Of a stretch of 64,000 nt of DNA, positions 39,177-48,442 are shown piece by piece. Made by a program: the position numbers and the translations under genes. Source of the stretch: Corynebacterium glaucum (GTDB lineage Bacteria > Actinomycetota > Actinomycetes > Mycobacteriales > Mycobacteriaceae); contig NZ_CP019688.1 of assembly GCF_002287505.1 (NCBI RefSeq), positions 1,476,674 through 1,540,673 on the forward strand, in the 5' to 3' direction. How positions within the stretch are numbered: the stretch's first letter is position 1; each line of letters starts with the position of its first letter. The notes under the pieces are model-generated. The model made no database searches. It was not told the origin of the DNA and saw nothing but the letters and a program-made list of their open reading frames with translations.

Positions 39177-40024
39177 TGAACTACCAGACAGTTGCTGGAC
39201 GGCTCGCCGAACTCATCCGTAACCCCGCGGGTCTCTTTGGACTCGTGGTGGTCGCGATCATCCTTTTGGGTTTCGCCGTCTCGTTCATTTGGGTTCCCTA
39301 CGATCCAGCCGCAGTGAACCCGAGTGCCACATGGGCTCCGCCCTCAGGAGACCACTGGCTCGGAACTGATCAACTGGGCCGTGACATCTTCTCGATGATG
39401 CTGGTTGGTACTCGCGTGACCGTTCTCACCAGTCTCGGTGGCGCGTTAATCGCCCTCATCGCGGGGCTGCTGCTGACCTTCCTCATCACTTACGCTCCGC
39501 GGTGGCTGTCCCAGCTCACCGAGCGCATCACAGACATCTGGGTGGCATTCCCTACCTTGATCATCGCCCTTATCCTCGCCACAGCGTTCCAGGGTTCGGC
39601 AGTCACCTCGGCAGTTGCGATTGGCCTAGGATCAGCGCCATCCGTCACCCGCACTATCCTGCCCGAGGTACGTCGGGTCAGTGTATCCGATTATGTCCTA
39701 CTGGCTACAGCAGCTGGAGCGCGCGGACCTTGGCTGTTGCACCACCATATTTTTCCGAACGTCGCTCCCACACTGATCGTCCGCACAACGCAGATTATGG
39801 GCACCGCAGCTCTCGCAGAGGCCGGACTTTCTTACCTCGGAGTAGGAACGCCACCGCCTACGCCTAGCTGGGGGCGGATGCTTTCCACGTACCAGTCGTT
39901 TATGTACTCCCACCCAAGCGTGATTCTCATTCCCGCTACCGCGATCGTCGTGACGATTATCGGTTTCAACCTGCTCGGTGACGGTCTTCGCGACGTTTAC
40001 GATCCCCGGAAGGCGAAAGCATGA
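39176..40024 (+). CDS. Peptide-type ABC importer, permease subunit 2 (DppC-like)
   Basis: 282 residues, six membrane segments. HWLGTDQLGRDIFSMMLVGTR is the diagnostic DppC/OppC entry, and the coupling loop SDYVLLATAAGARGP is present. Overlaps the first ATPase gene by four bases (ATGA). Confidence 0.92.
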   Translation: MNYQTVAGRLAELIRNPAGLFGLVVVAIILLGFAVSFIWVPYDPAAVNPSATWAPPSGDHWLGTDQLGRDIFSMMLVGTRVTVLTSLGGALIALIAGLLLTFLITYAPRWLSQLTERITDIWVAFPTLIIALILATAFQGSAVTSAVAIGLGSAPSVTRTILPEVRRVSVSDYVLLATAAGARGPWLLHHHIFPNVAPTLIVRTTQIMGTAALAEAGLSYLGVGTPPPTPSWGRMLSTYQSFMYSHPSVILIPATAIVVTIIGFNLLGDGLRDVYDPRKAKA

Positions 40025-40818
40025 GTCTTCTCAAAGTTACCGCTCTCTCGATCTCTTTCGGCGACAGCAGAATCGTGAAGGACGTGTCTTTCGAGATCAG
40101 CGACGGTGAGCGTGTCTGCCTGATCGGTGAGTCTGGATCGGGTAAATCCCTGACAGCCACCGCCATCAACGGGTTATTGCCCAGGAACGCGACCGTTGAA
40201 GGCTCGATCCTGTTCAAAGGACAAGAGCTTATCGGCATGCCAGAGAAGCATTTGCGCTCCATCCGGGGCCGTGAGATCGGCTTCGTGTTCCAGGAGCCGC
40301 AGACCGCTCTGAATCCCGTGATCAAGATCCGGCAGCAATTGCTCACCGCCAGTCGAGTGCACAACCAGTTGGGAGATGGAAGTTCGAAACAACGCGCTGC
40401 CGAGCTCGCCAGGAGCGTGAATCTTCCCAACCCTGAAGAGATCATTGAGCGTTATCCGCACGAGCTATCCGGTGGCCAACGACAGCGCATCATTATTGCA
40501 ATGGCGATGAGTCTCTCCCCCGCTTTGCTCATTGCTGACGAACCCACGACTGCTCTTGACGCCACTGTGCAGAAACACATTCTCGAGCTGATGGATGATG
40601 CAACCCAGCGAATGAACACGGCACTCTTGATGATCACTCATGACATGGCGGTTGCATACGAGATCGCAGATCGCCTTCTCGTAATGCGACACGGATCCAT
40701 CGTTGAGTCAGGAAGTTCAGCTGATGTGCTGACAAAACCTCAGCACGAATACACCAAGCAACTTGTAGACGCAGCTCGGTCTACCAGTCTCCATGTCGGT
40801 GAAAGGAGCGGAGGATGA
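40021..40818 (+). CDS. Peptide-type ABC importer, ATPase 1 (DppD-like)
   Basis: 265 residues. Walker A GESGSGKS near residue 38, the Q-loop FQEP, signature LSGGQRQR and Walker B LLIADEPT are intact. It lacks the cysteine-rich C-terminal extension that many DppD/OppD proteins have, so it is a short version. Pairs with the following ATPase as a heterodimer. Confidence 0.92.
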   Translation: MSLLKVTALSISFGDSRIVKDVSFEISDGERVCLIGESGSGKSLTATAINGLLPRNATVEGSILFKGQELIGMPEKHLRSIRGREIGFVFQEPQTALNPVIKIRQQLLTASRVHNQLGDGSSKQRAAELARSVNLPNPEEIIERYPHELSGGQRQRIIIAMAMSLSPALLIADEPTTALDATVQKHILELMDDATQRMNTALLMITHDMAVAYEIADRLLVMRHGSIVESGSSADVLTKPQHEYTKQLVDAARSTSLHVGERSGG

Positions 40819-41579
40819 CGGCCAAGGAAGAATTATTCACGGTGTCCAACGTGTCAAAGGAATTCGGGGAAAACGTTGCGGTCCGTCCCCTGTCGTTTGC
40901 CATTAGGCCTGGCGAGTCGCTCGGCATTATCGGCGAATCTGGATCCGGTAAGACCACGCTGACCCGGATGATGCTTGGCCTGCTCGAACCGACCTCCGGC
41001 GAGATTCTGTACCGAGGTGAGCCGGTGCGGGCCGGCAAGCTCGGTATGACCAACTTGCGCCGGGAAGTACAGCTGGTTCTGCAAGATCCCTTCGCTTCGC
41101 TCAATCCGCGCATGACAATTGGGCAGATAATTAGCGAGCCGCTGCGTCTCCGCGGCACGCGGAAGACCCGAGACCACGTGCGAGAAGCGTTGGAGGCAGT
41201 CGATCTGAATCCCGACTGGCATGGGCGCTATCCACACGAACTTTCTGGAGGCCAACGTCAGCGAGTAGCGATCGCCCGCGCCGTCGCTGCCCGCCCACAG
41301 GTCATCATCGCGGATGAGCCGGTATCGGCGCTTGATGTTTCAGTTCGAGTCACAATCCTCGAGCTACTCGAGCGCCTCAGCGAAGAATTCGATCTGACGT
41401 ACGTACTGATCTCCCATGACCTCGGAGTGGTCCAACGGATCTGCTGTTCAACGCTGGTTTTGTTCAACGGGGAAATGGTCGAACACCGCCCCACCCACGA
41501 GCTCCTTACGAAGCCACAACACCCAGCAACGATCGAACTGTTGCAAGCGGTGCCTCACCTTCCCGAGGGGGCCGCGTAG
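40815..41579 (+). CDS. Peptide-type ABC importer, ATPase 2 (DppF-like)
   Basis: 254 residues. Walker A GESGSGKT, Q-loop LQDPFASLNPRM, signature LSGGQRQR, Walker B VIIADEPVSALD and switch His in LISHDLGVVQ are all present. Four-base overlap with ATPase 1, and its stop overlaps the GTG start of the phosphatase gene by one base, tying the importer to the three enzymes that follow. Confidence 0.92.
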   Translation: MTAKEELFTVSNVSKEFGENVAVRPLSFAIRPGESLGIIGESGSGKTTLTRMMLGLLEPTSGEILYRGEPVRAGKLGMTNLRREVQLVLQDPFASLNPRMTIGQIISEPLRLRGTRKTRDHVREALEAVDLNPDWHGRYPHELSGGQRQRVAIARAVAARPQVIIADEPVSALDVSVRVTILELLERLSEEFDLTYVLISHDLGVVQRICCSTLVLFNGEMVEHRPTHELLTKPQHPATIELLQAVPHLPEGAA

Positions 41580-42274
41580 TGGCCCTTCACAACTTTCGTT
41601 CGCTGGCCGGCGTTCCAGTGACTGGCGGAGTTATTGCTGACAACGCACTCTACCGATCTGCTGCACCGTTTTCCGTGATCGAGGATCTCGCTGGGGCCAG
41701 CCGGCGGACCGGCATTACAGGAGTGGTTGATCTGCGTGACCAAACCGAGCGCGATGCAACCCCAGCGTTCGACACCGCCCACGTCGAGGTTGCAAGCGTG
41801 CCTGTTTTTGGTGGAGCTCTCGAGCAATTGGAGTGGGAAACGCTCGACGAGCTGTACTCAATCATGGCCCGTAACCACGGTCGAGAACTCGCCGCAGCCG
41901 TCCGAGCTACCGCTGGACTTTCGTCTAAAGGCGGTGTGCTGATTCACTGCACGGCGGGAAAAGACAGAACAGGCATGGTTGTCGCCCTAATTCTCGGAGC
42001 ACTAGGCGCTCCCGATTCCGCGATCCTCGACGAATACTTGCTGACATCCGGTCTTCTGGGGCAGAACTACTTGGACGATTTGCTTCGCCTTTCAGGTGCT
42101 TCTGAGATACCGGGTGATGCAGCTCACCGAGCAACCCACGTGTCTGCCGACATGATTCGGGCTGGGTGGGACGTCGTCACGCTTGCTGGTGGCCCGGCAA
42201 GGTATCTGGAACAGCATGGACTTGATTCAGGGACGCTGCAGCTTCTCCGCCGCAATCTAGTGAGGCCCGTATGA
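41579..42274 (+). CDS. PtpB/IphP-like protein tyrosine/serine phosphatase
   Basis: 231 residues, no signal peptide, so cytoplasmic. The P-loop HCTAGKDRTG gives nucleophile Cys124 and Arg130; LYRSAAP near residue 25 and DLRDQTERD near 51 are features of the family of Mycobacterium tuberculosis PtpB and cyanobacterial IphP. In this family substrates include phosphoproteins and phosphoinositides or other small phosphate esters. Within a transport operon it more likely dephosphorylates an imported small molecule than a protein; that is inference. Confidence 0.85.
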   Translation: MALHNFRSLAGVPVTGGVIADNALYRSAAPFSVIEDLAGASRRTGITGVVDLRDQTERDATPAFDTAHVEVASVPVFGGALEQLEWETLDELYSIMARNHGRELAAAVRATAGLSSKGGVLIHCTAGKDRTGMVVALILGALGAPDSAILDEYLLTSGLLGQNYLDDLLRLSGASEIPGDAAHRATHVSADMIRAGWDVVTLAGGPARYLEQHGLDSGTLQLLRRNLVRPV

Positions 42275-43143
42275 CTCGTATCTGCCACTTCACCGACACC
42301 CACCTACTGGCGGATCGAGGTTTACACTACGACCGCGTAGACACCAGCGCGCTATTTGAAGCTGCAATCGAGGTTGCCGCCCAGCAAGAACGGTGTGACG
42401 CGATCGTACTTTCCGGCGACATCTCTGAGGACGGTTCTTCGCAGTCGTATCAGTTCGCCAAGTCGCTCGTAGATTCGCTCGCGGAAAGATGGAAAGCTGC
42501 GCCAGTATATGCATGTGGCAACCACGACAATCGCGACTCTTTGCGCGAGGCCCTCGGAGTTGGAGATCCGCTAGCTGCCCACTCGGTGGTGGAGTTGCCG
42601 GATCTGCGGGTTCTATCTGCCGACACTTCGGTTCCACGAGCAGGATATGGAGAGCTGGGCTTCGAGATTGAGTGGATTTCGCGGCACATTCCGGAAAGCA
42701 AACCCTGGGTTCTCGTGCTGCACCATCCCCCTGCTGAAGCCCCCACCGTGCTGCATGACGCGCTGCGGCTCTCTGATACCGACAAGCTTTCCGAAACACT
42801 TCGACTGCACGAGAATCTTCCAACAGCAATTCTTTCGGGCCACTACCATCTCCCCGCACAGCACACTCTGGGCAGCATTCCTGTTCTGGTAGGACCTGCG
42901 ATCGCGAATGAAACCGTAGTCGGATCACCGCTCTCGGAAAAAGCTCGGGAGATCTCCGAGTTCCAAATCGTCGAGATCGGGAAAAGCGTTGAGGTGACTC
43001 GTGTTCAAGTTGGCGGATCGGGTGAAACCATTTTCCAATACGAACCCGAATTGGTGCGCACTATCGCCGCCGGCGCGGGTCGACCTGGCTGGACGTATCC
43101 GGGCAAGTTCGCTGCACATCTCTCACGTTCAGCTGGTGATTAG
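42271..43143 (+). CDS. Calcineurin-like metallophosphoesterase (CpdA/GpdQ type)
   Basis: 290 residues. The five metal-binding blocks are visible: FTDTHLL (Asp9, His11), VLSGDISEDG, CGNHDNR, LVLHHPP and LSGHYH. This arrangement is that of class III phosphodiesterases such as CpdA (cyclic AMP) and GpdQ (glycerophosphodiesters). No signal peptide. It overlaps the phosphatase gene by four bases; diesterase followed by monoesterase is the logical order for degrading a phosphodiester. Confidence 0.85.
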   Translation: MTRICHFTDTHLLADRGLHYDRVDTSALFEAAIEVAAQQERCDAIVLSGDISEDGSSQSYQFAKSLVDSLAERWKAAPVYACGNHDNRDSLREALGVGDPLAAHSVVELPDLRVLSADTSVPRAGYGELGFEIEWISRHIPESKPWVLVLHHPPAEAPTVLHDALRLSDTDKLSETLRLHENLPTAILSGHYHLPAQHTLGSIPVLVGPAIANETVVGSPLSEKAREISEFQIVEIGKSVEVTRVQVGGSGETIFQYEPELVRTIAAGAGRPGWTYPGKFAAHLSRSAGD

Positions 43144-43145
43144 CG

Positions 43146-44306
43146 ATGCCGTCTTTTGCTGACCTGGATTCTATAACTCTGGACGACCTGCGACGCAGTG
43201 GATCCATGTCGTGGTCGAATCCAGGTCTCATTGGCGCCTTCGTGGCTGAAATGGCGTTTGGCGTACCGGCCCAAGTAAAAGAGCGTCTGAGCTCGCAAGT
43301 GCTCAGACAGCCTTTGGGGTATTCAACCATCGAAGATCTCCGCGAGCTGCAGTACGCAACCGCCGGTTTCCTCCATCAGAATTTCGATTGGGAAGTTCAT
43401 CCGGACGCAATCCAAGCCACCGCAGATGTCATCGCGATTTACGTGTTCGTTCTTGAACACCTCGTTGACCCGGACCGGCCAGTCGTGATTCCCACTCCGG
43501 CTTACATGCCATTTCGCGAAGTCCTCGAAGCGTTGGATCGCTCATACATCGAGGTTCCTATGAAGCTCGATGACGGACGGTACACCAACGACACCGAAGG
43601 CATCCGAGCGGCGTTTGAGGCAGGAGCACAACTGCTGGTGCTATGCAATCCCCATAATCCGACTGGTCGCTCGTTCGCTGCATCGGAGCTTCGTGCAGTA
43701 AGTGATCTTGTCGCAGACTACGATGGCCTGGTTTTCGCCGATGAGATTTGGTCCCCACTCACCCGTCGCGGGACGCACACACCATTCGCATCGTTAAGTG
43801 CGCAAGCCGCAGCCCAGAGCATCACAGCGATATCCGCCACGAAAGCATTCAACATGGCAGGGGCGAAATGTGCCCAGGTGATCCTCACCAATGAGAACCA
43901 CGCAGAAATATGGCGCAAGAAGGGCTGGATTCCGCTAAAGGCAGTCTCGACTCTTGGCGCCGCAGCGAGTTCCACCGCTTACTCAGCAGGCGCTGTATGG
44001 CTCGACGAGATTCGGCGCTACCTCGAACGGAATCGCGACGAATTGGTGAATTTCGTAGCTCACCAGATGCCCGGGGTCCGCATCCACACCCCAGACACCA
44101 CGTACATCGCATGGTTAGATTGCTCGGAACTGGGCGTCAGCGATCCTCGGTCCTTCTTCCTCGAGCGGGCCGGAGTTGAGATGACGGAGGGGTCTCGCTG
44201 CGGAGCGGGTTTTGAAAACCATCTACGTTTTACTTTCCCCATGCCGAACCCGATCATGCACCTCGCACTCACCCGCATGCGATCAGCCGCACTTTCTATC
44301 CCATGA
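43146..44306 (+). CDS. PLP-dependent C-S lyase/aminotransferase (MalY/PatB type)
   Basis: 386 residues, fold type I. NPHNPTGR at 168-175, FADEIW with Asp199, and the PLP lysine Lys233 in ISATKAFNMAG are the MalY/PatB pattern (Asp-Glu-Ile-Trp followed by SATKAFN). MalY/PatB enzymes cleave cystathionine or S-substituted cysteines to pyruvate, ammonia and a thiol; some members are aminotransferases. Last gene of the importer operon, two bases after the phosphodiesterase stop. Confidence 0.85.
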   Translation: MPSFADLDSITLDDLRRSGSMSWSNPGLIGAFVAEMAFGVPAQVKERLSSQVLRQPLGYSTIEDLRELQYATAGFLHQNFDWEVHPDAIQATADVIAIYVFVLEHLVDPDRPVVIPTPAYMPFREVLEALDRSYIEVPMKLDDGRYTNDTEGIRAAFEAGAQLLVLCNPHNPTGRSFAASELRAVSDLVADYDGLVFADEIWSPLTRRGTHTPFASLSAQAAAQSITAISATKAFNMAGAKCAQVILTNENHAEIWRKKGWIPLKAVSTLGAAASSTAYSAGAVWLDEIRRYLERNRDELVNFVAHQMPGVRIHTPDTTYIAWLDCSELGVSDPRSFFLERAGVEMTEGSRCGAGFENHLRFTFPMPNPIMHLALTRMRSAALSIP

Positions 44307-44333
44307 CGCTGGGTGCAGTCGAGTAATAACCGT

Positions 44334-44969
44334 CTAGTCCGCCTGGCGCTTGTGCCGTTCGGCAGCTCGGGCCCGGCGATCGTCGATGAGCAGCGGGTTC
44401 TGCGCCTGGTCGTGAGCGTGCGCCTGCTCAGTGGCGGAGCGTTGCAGACGCGCGACGTCGTCAGTCCCCTGCGCTGCGGCGCGCTGCCGAGCGATCTCTA
44501 GCTGCTGTTCACCGCGGCGGCCAAGGGCGGGAATGTAGGCAGCGATGGCGATAAGCACTGCGGCGATCGCCACGTAGATGCCCGCTCCGTGGTCGAGGCC
44601 GAGCCACATTGCGAGGAGCCAGCACACCGATGAAATGCCGGTGACCATCCACCCGGCGACCGCGGCGGCGAAGCGCCGAGTCAGTACCGCGATGGGCGTA
44701 AGTACGCCAAGCCCGATGAAGGCCACCCAGGTGAAGAGGTACTCGGTCACGGCCGTCTCGGTGTCCCGAGTCGCTTCGGTGGCACCGAGGAGCTGCCATC
44801 CAGAGGCTGCACCCGCGAACGGAAGGAACAGCGCAACGAGGTACGCAGCCGTACATGCGAGAAGTACCCAGCGCGCGGGACCGTCGGCGAGCCTACCGCT
44901 CACCTTGCGCTCGGTTCTGGCCAGCGCATCCGGGTCGTTCATCGATGCAGGCTGCATTGCTTCGGCCAC
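44334..44969 (-). CDS. Conserved membrane protein downstream of miaB (Rv2732c-like)
   Basis: 211 residues, four or five hydrophobic segments between about 28 and 155, then a charged, Ala/Arg/Gln-rich cytoplasmic tail. A membrane protein of this kind follows miaB in mycobacteria and corynebacteria. Function unknown. GTG at 44969 is preceded by AGGAGG at a good distance; the next ATG, four codons on, is too far from it. It is 22 bases after the miaB stop. Confidence 0.78.
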   Translation of the reverse strand: MAEAMQPASMNDPDALARTERKVSGRLADGPARWVLLACTAAYLVALFLPFAGAASGWQLLGATEATRDTETAVTEYLFTWVAFIGLGVLTPIAVLTRRFAAAVAGWMVTGISSVCWLLAMWLGLDHGAGIYVAIAAVLIAIAAYIPALGRRGEQQLEIARQRAAAQGTDDVARLQRSATEQAHAHDQAQNPLLIDDRRARAAERHKRQAD

Positions 44970-44991
44970 CGGGGGCTCCTCCTTGTAAGTG

Positions 44992-46545
44992 TTAGTGCGT
45001 TGCGCAACAGGTGCCGGACGCGTCCGCGTTTCCGGATGGGGTTTGCGCGGGCGCACCGATCGTCGGCAAGCCTAGGCCCACTCCGACTGGAGCGGTTGTG
45101 GGCAACTGGCCGACCTCCGAGTTATCTCCAGCCTTGGTGCGACGGTGCGCGGTGATGCCGGAGTCGGCGATGAGAAAGTGCGGCTTTGCGTCGGTGACGG
45201 TGACGTGGACGATGTCGCCCGGGCGGACCTCGCGGTCAATTGCGCCGTCGACGGCCTCGGCGAGGGCGAAGTGGACAAGGCGACCGTCGCGCGCACGGCC
45301 GGACATGCGCTGGGTGCGGTCGTTCTTGCGACCGCCCTCGGCCTGGACCAGCAGCTCCACCTCTGTGCCGATCAGCTTCGCGTTTTCCTCCGCGCTGATC
45401 CGGTCCTGCAGCGCGACGAGGCGTTCGAAGCGTTCCTGCACCACGTGCTTCGGTACCTGCCCCTCCATCTTCGCGGCCGGGGTACCCGGGCGCGGGGAGT
45501 ACTGGAAGGTGTAGGCGGAAGTAAACCGGGACTGCTCAACAACGTCGAGCGTGGCCTGGAAATCCTCCTCGGTCTCGCCCGGGAAGCCGACGATGATGTC
45601 CGTAGTGATGGATGCGTGCGGCAGTTTCCCGCGCACCTCGTCCAAAATCCCTAAGAACTTCTTCGAGCGGTACGACCGGCGCATGTCCTTGAGCACCTTG
45701 TCGGAACCGGACTGCAGCGGCATGTGCAGCTGCGGGCAGATGTTCGGGGTCTCCGCCATCGCGTCAATGACGTCGGAGGTGAACTCCGCCGGGTGCGGGG
45801 AGGTGAAGCGCACGCGCTCCAGGCCCTCGATCTCGCCGCAGGCGCGCAGCAGCTTGGAAAACGCCGATGGGTCGCGCTCCATGTCAGGGTCTGCGAAGTG
45901 CACGCCGTATGCGTTGACGTTTTGGCCGAGCAGGGTGATTTCGGAAACGCCTTCGTCGACAAGCGCTTGCACCTCGGCGAGGATGTCGCCTGGGTGGCGG
46001 TCGATCTCCTTGCCGCGCAAACTCGGCACGATGCAGAACGTGCACGTGTTGTTGCAGCCCACCGACACGCTCACCCACCCGGCGTAGGTGGATTCGCGCT
46101 TGGCGGGCAGAACCGAGGGGAACACCTCGAGCGCCTCGGCGATTTCGACTTGGGCAGCGTCCTCGACACGGGCGCGCTCGAGCAGCGTCGGCAGCGCGGA
46201 GAGGTTGTGGGTGCCAAACACCGCATCGACCCAGGGCGCCTTCTCAAGCACCGTGTCCTTATCCTTCTGCGCGAGGCAGCCGCCCACGGCGATCTGCATG
46301 CCGGGGTGCTGCTGCTTCGTGTGCTTGAGCTGGCCGAGGGTGCCGTAGAGACGCTTGTCGGCGTTTTCACGCACTGCACAGGTGTTGAACACCACGAGAT
46401 CCGGGGTCTCATTCTCGTTTGCCGCGACATACCCCGCGTCTTCGAGCATGCCTGAGAGGCGCTCGGAGTCGTGAACGTTCATCTGGCAGCCGAAAGTACG
46501 CACCTCGTAGGTGCGCTCCGGGTTTTTGCGCATCGCCGTACTCAC
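44992..46545 (-). CDS. miaB: tRNA-2-methylthio-N6-dimethylallyladenosine synthase
   Basis: Radical-SAM methylthiotransferase acting on the i6A37 product of MiaA. The N-terminal UPF0004 domain starts at [11 protein letters not shown]; the radical-SAM cluster is in [17 protein letters not shown]; a TRAM domain follows. There are 517 residues, ending in an unusual tail [13 protein letters not shown] at 46545 has TAAACT eight bases upstream, indicating a leaderless start. Confidence 0.95.
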   Translation of the reverse strand: MSTAMRKNPERTYEVRTFGCQMNVHDSERLSGMLEDAGYVAANENETPDLVVFNTCAVRENADKRLYGTLGQLKHTKQQHPGMQIAVGGCLAQKDKDTVLEKAPWVDAVFGTHNLSALPTLLERARVEDAAQVEIAEALEVFPSVLPAKRESTYAGWVSVSVGCNNTCTFCIVPSLRGKEIDRHPGDILAEVQALVDEGVSEITLLGQNVNAYGVHFADPDMERDPSAFSKLLRACGEIEGLERVRFTSPHPAEFTSDVIDAMAETPNICPQLHMPLQSGSDKVLKDMRRSYRSKKFLGILDEVRGKLPHASITTDIIVGFPGETEEDFQATLDVVEQSRFTSAYTFQYSPRPGTPAAKMEGQVPKHVVQERFERLVALQDRISAEENAKLIGTEVELLVQAEGGRKNDRTQRMSGRARDGRLVHFALAEAVDGAIDREVRPGDIVHVTVTDAKPHFLIADSGITAHRRTKAGDNSEVGQLPTTAPVGVGLGLPTIGAPAQTPSGNADASGTCCATH

Positions 46546-46610
46546 GGCGCCCAAGTTTAACGCTGCAGGCTACGAGGGCCTAAACGGGAGTTTCGAGGCG
46601 GGTCGAAGGG

Positions 46611-46623
46611 GCCGTCGATAAGC
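46611..46623 (-). repeat. Copy of 13-mer GCTTATCGACGGC between miaB and gluA
   Basis: Intergenic copy, read on the minus strand, about 60 bases from each of the divergent genes. Confidence 0.7.
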
Positions 46624-46680
46624 ATTTGAGTAAATTTTTGGCGAAAATGTATTCTCCGTCACGTTAATCGGGTAAATGTA

Positions 46681-47436
46681 ATGCGCATGACACAGGCGAC
46701 TGCTGAACCGATGATTCTGATTCAGGATGTGGACAAGCACTTCGGCGACTTCCATGCGCTGAAAAACATCAACCTCGAGGTCCCCCGCGGCCAAGTGATT
46801 GTGGTGTTGGGACCGTCCGGCTCAGGCAAGTCGACGCTGTGTCGCACGATCAACCGGCTCGAAACCATCGATTCCGGCACGATCGAGATCGACGGGAAGG
46901 CGCTGCCCGAGGAAGGCAAGGAGCTGGCAAAGCTGCGTGCCGATGTAGGCATGGTGTTCCAGCAGTTCAACCTGTTTCCGCACCTGACCATCCGCGACAA
47001 CGTCACCCTCGGCCCCACCAAGGTGCACAAATCGAAGAAAGCCGACGCCAACAAGCGTGCCGACGAACTGCTGACCCGCGTTGGCATTGGCAACCAAGCC
47101 GACAAGTACCCCGCCCAGCTCTCCGGCGGGCAGCAGCAGCGCGTCGCCATCGCCCGAGCGCTGGCTATGGACCCGAAGGTCATGCTTTTCGACGAACCCA
47201 CCTCCGCGCTCGACCCAGAAATGGTCGGTGAGGTGCTCGACGTCATGGGCGAGCTCGCGGCCACCGGTATGACCATGCTCGTGGTCACCCACGAGATGGG
47301 ATTTGCCCGCAAGGTCGCCGACCGCGTCATCTTCATGGCGGACGGCGAGATCGTCGAAGACACCGACCCGGAGTCCTTCTTTACCAACCCGCAGACCGAT
47401 CGCGCCAAGGACTTCCTAGGCAAGATTCTGCACTAG
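46681..47436 (+). CDS. gluA: Glutamate ABC importer, ATPase GluA
   Basis: 251 residues, polar amino-acid (PAAT) type ABC ATPase. Walker [10 protein letters not shown] at 44-52, Q-loop FQQFNLFPH, signature LSGGQQQR, Walker [15 protein letters not shown]. Same order and direction as gluABCD next to miaB and recX-recA in C. glutamicum, where it encodes the high-affinity glutamate uptake system. The start at 46681 is uncertain: a second ATG at 46687 is equally placed and no ribosome site is visible; GTAAAT just upstream suggests a leaderless message. Confidence 0.93.
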   Translation: MRMTQATAEPMILIQDVDKHFGDFHALKNINLEVPRGQVIVVLGPSGSGKSTLCRTINRLETIDSGTIEIDGKALPEEGKELAKLRADVGMVFQQFNLFPHLTIRDNVTLGPTKVHKSKKADANKRADELLTRVGIGNQADKYPAQLSGGQQQRVAIARALAMDPKVMLFDEPTSALDPEMVGEVLDVMGELAATGMTMLVVTHEMGFARKVADRVIFMADGEIVEDTDPESFFTNPQTDRAKDFLGKILH

Positions 47437-47493
47437 CGCACCCCGACTGCAAAACATTTGCACCTCCACAAATCTGATTCGAAGGAGTTCACC

Positions 47494-48387
47494 ATGAACC
47501 GTGCAACCCGCATCATGGCAGCCACTGCGGCAGCCGCTCTGAGCCTGTCCATCGCTGCCTGCGGTGGGTCCGATTCCAGCTCCTCCGGCGGCGACGGCGG
47601 CGCATCCGGCGAAGGCCTGCTCTCTCACATTGAAGCCGGCAACGTCACCCTGGGCACCAAATACGACCAGCCAGGTCTTGGTCTGCGTGAACCGGACGGC
47701 TCGATGAGCGGCCTGGACGTTGACATTGCGACGTACGTGGTCAACTCGATTGCGAAGGACAACGGCTGGAACGAGCCGACCATCACCTGGCGCGAGACCC
47801 CGTCTGCGCAGCGTGAAACGCTAATCCAGAACGGCGAGGTCGACATGATCACCGCGACCTACTCCGTCAACAAATCGCGTTCTGAGACGGTGAACTTTGG
47901 TGGCCCGTACCTGCTCACCCACCAAGCTCTGCTGGTGCAGGATGCCAACACCGACATCAACGGCCTGGAGGACCTCGACGGCAAGATCCTTTGCTCCGTC
48001 ACCGGCTCCACCCCGGCACAGAAGGTCAAGGACACCCTGCCGGGCGTGCAACTGCAGGAGTATGACACCTACTCCTCCTGCGTTGAGGCACTGCGCCAAG
48101 GCAACGTCGATGCCCTGACTACCGACGCGACCATCCTTGGCGGCTACGCAGCACAGTCGCCCGGCACCTTCAAGCTGGTCGACCTGGAAAAGGACGGCAA
48201 GCCGTTCACTAACGAGCACTACGGCATCGGCCTGAAGAAAGACGACACGGCCGCCACCGAAGCAATCAACAAGGCGCTGCAGGCGATGTACGACGACGGC
48301 TCCTTCGACAAGTTTGTCGACGAAAACATCGACGGCGGCCAAGGCGTGGAGAAGGCGAAGCCGGGCGACCTATCCTTCCTGAACTAA
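47494..48387 (+). CDS. gluB: Glutamate ABC importer, substrate-binding lipoprotein GluB
   Basis: 297 residues. Lipoprotein signal with lipobox IAAC (Cys23) followed by a Ser/Gly linker, then a family 3 amino-acid-binding domain (GLDVDIATYVV, GEVDMITATYSV, VTGSTPAQKVKD). GAAGGAG precedes the ATG at 47494. Delivers glutamate to GluCD. Confidence 0.94.
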   Translation: MNRATRIMAATAAAALSLSIAACGGSDSSSSGGDGGASGEGLLSHIEAGNVTLGTKYDQPGLGLREPDGSMSGLDVDIATYVVNSIAKDNGWNEPTITWRETPSAQRETLIQNGEVDMITATYSVNKSRSETVNFGGPYLLTHQALLVQDANTDINGLEDLDGKILCSVTGSTPAQKVKDTLPGVQLQEYDTYSSCVEALRQGNVDALTTDATILGGYAAQSPGTFKLVDLEKDGKPFTNEHYGIGLKKDDTAATEAINKALQAMYDDGSFDKFVDENIDGGQGVEKAKPGDLSFLN

Positions 48388-48442
48388 CACCCCGTCCCTC
48401 TCCTCCCTTCCCCGCATCGCGCAACCACAAGGAGTTACACGC

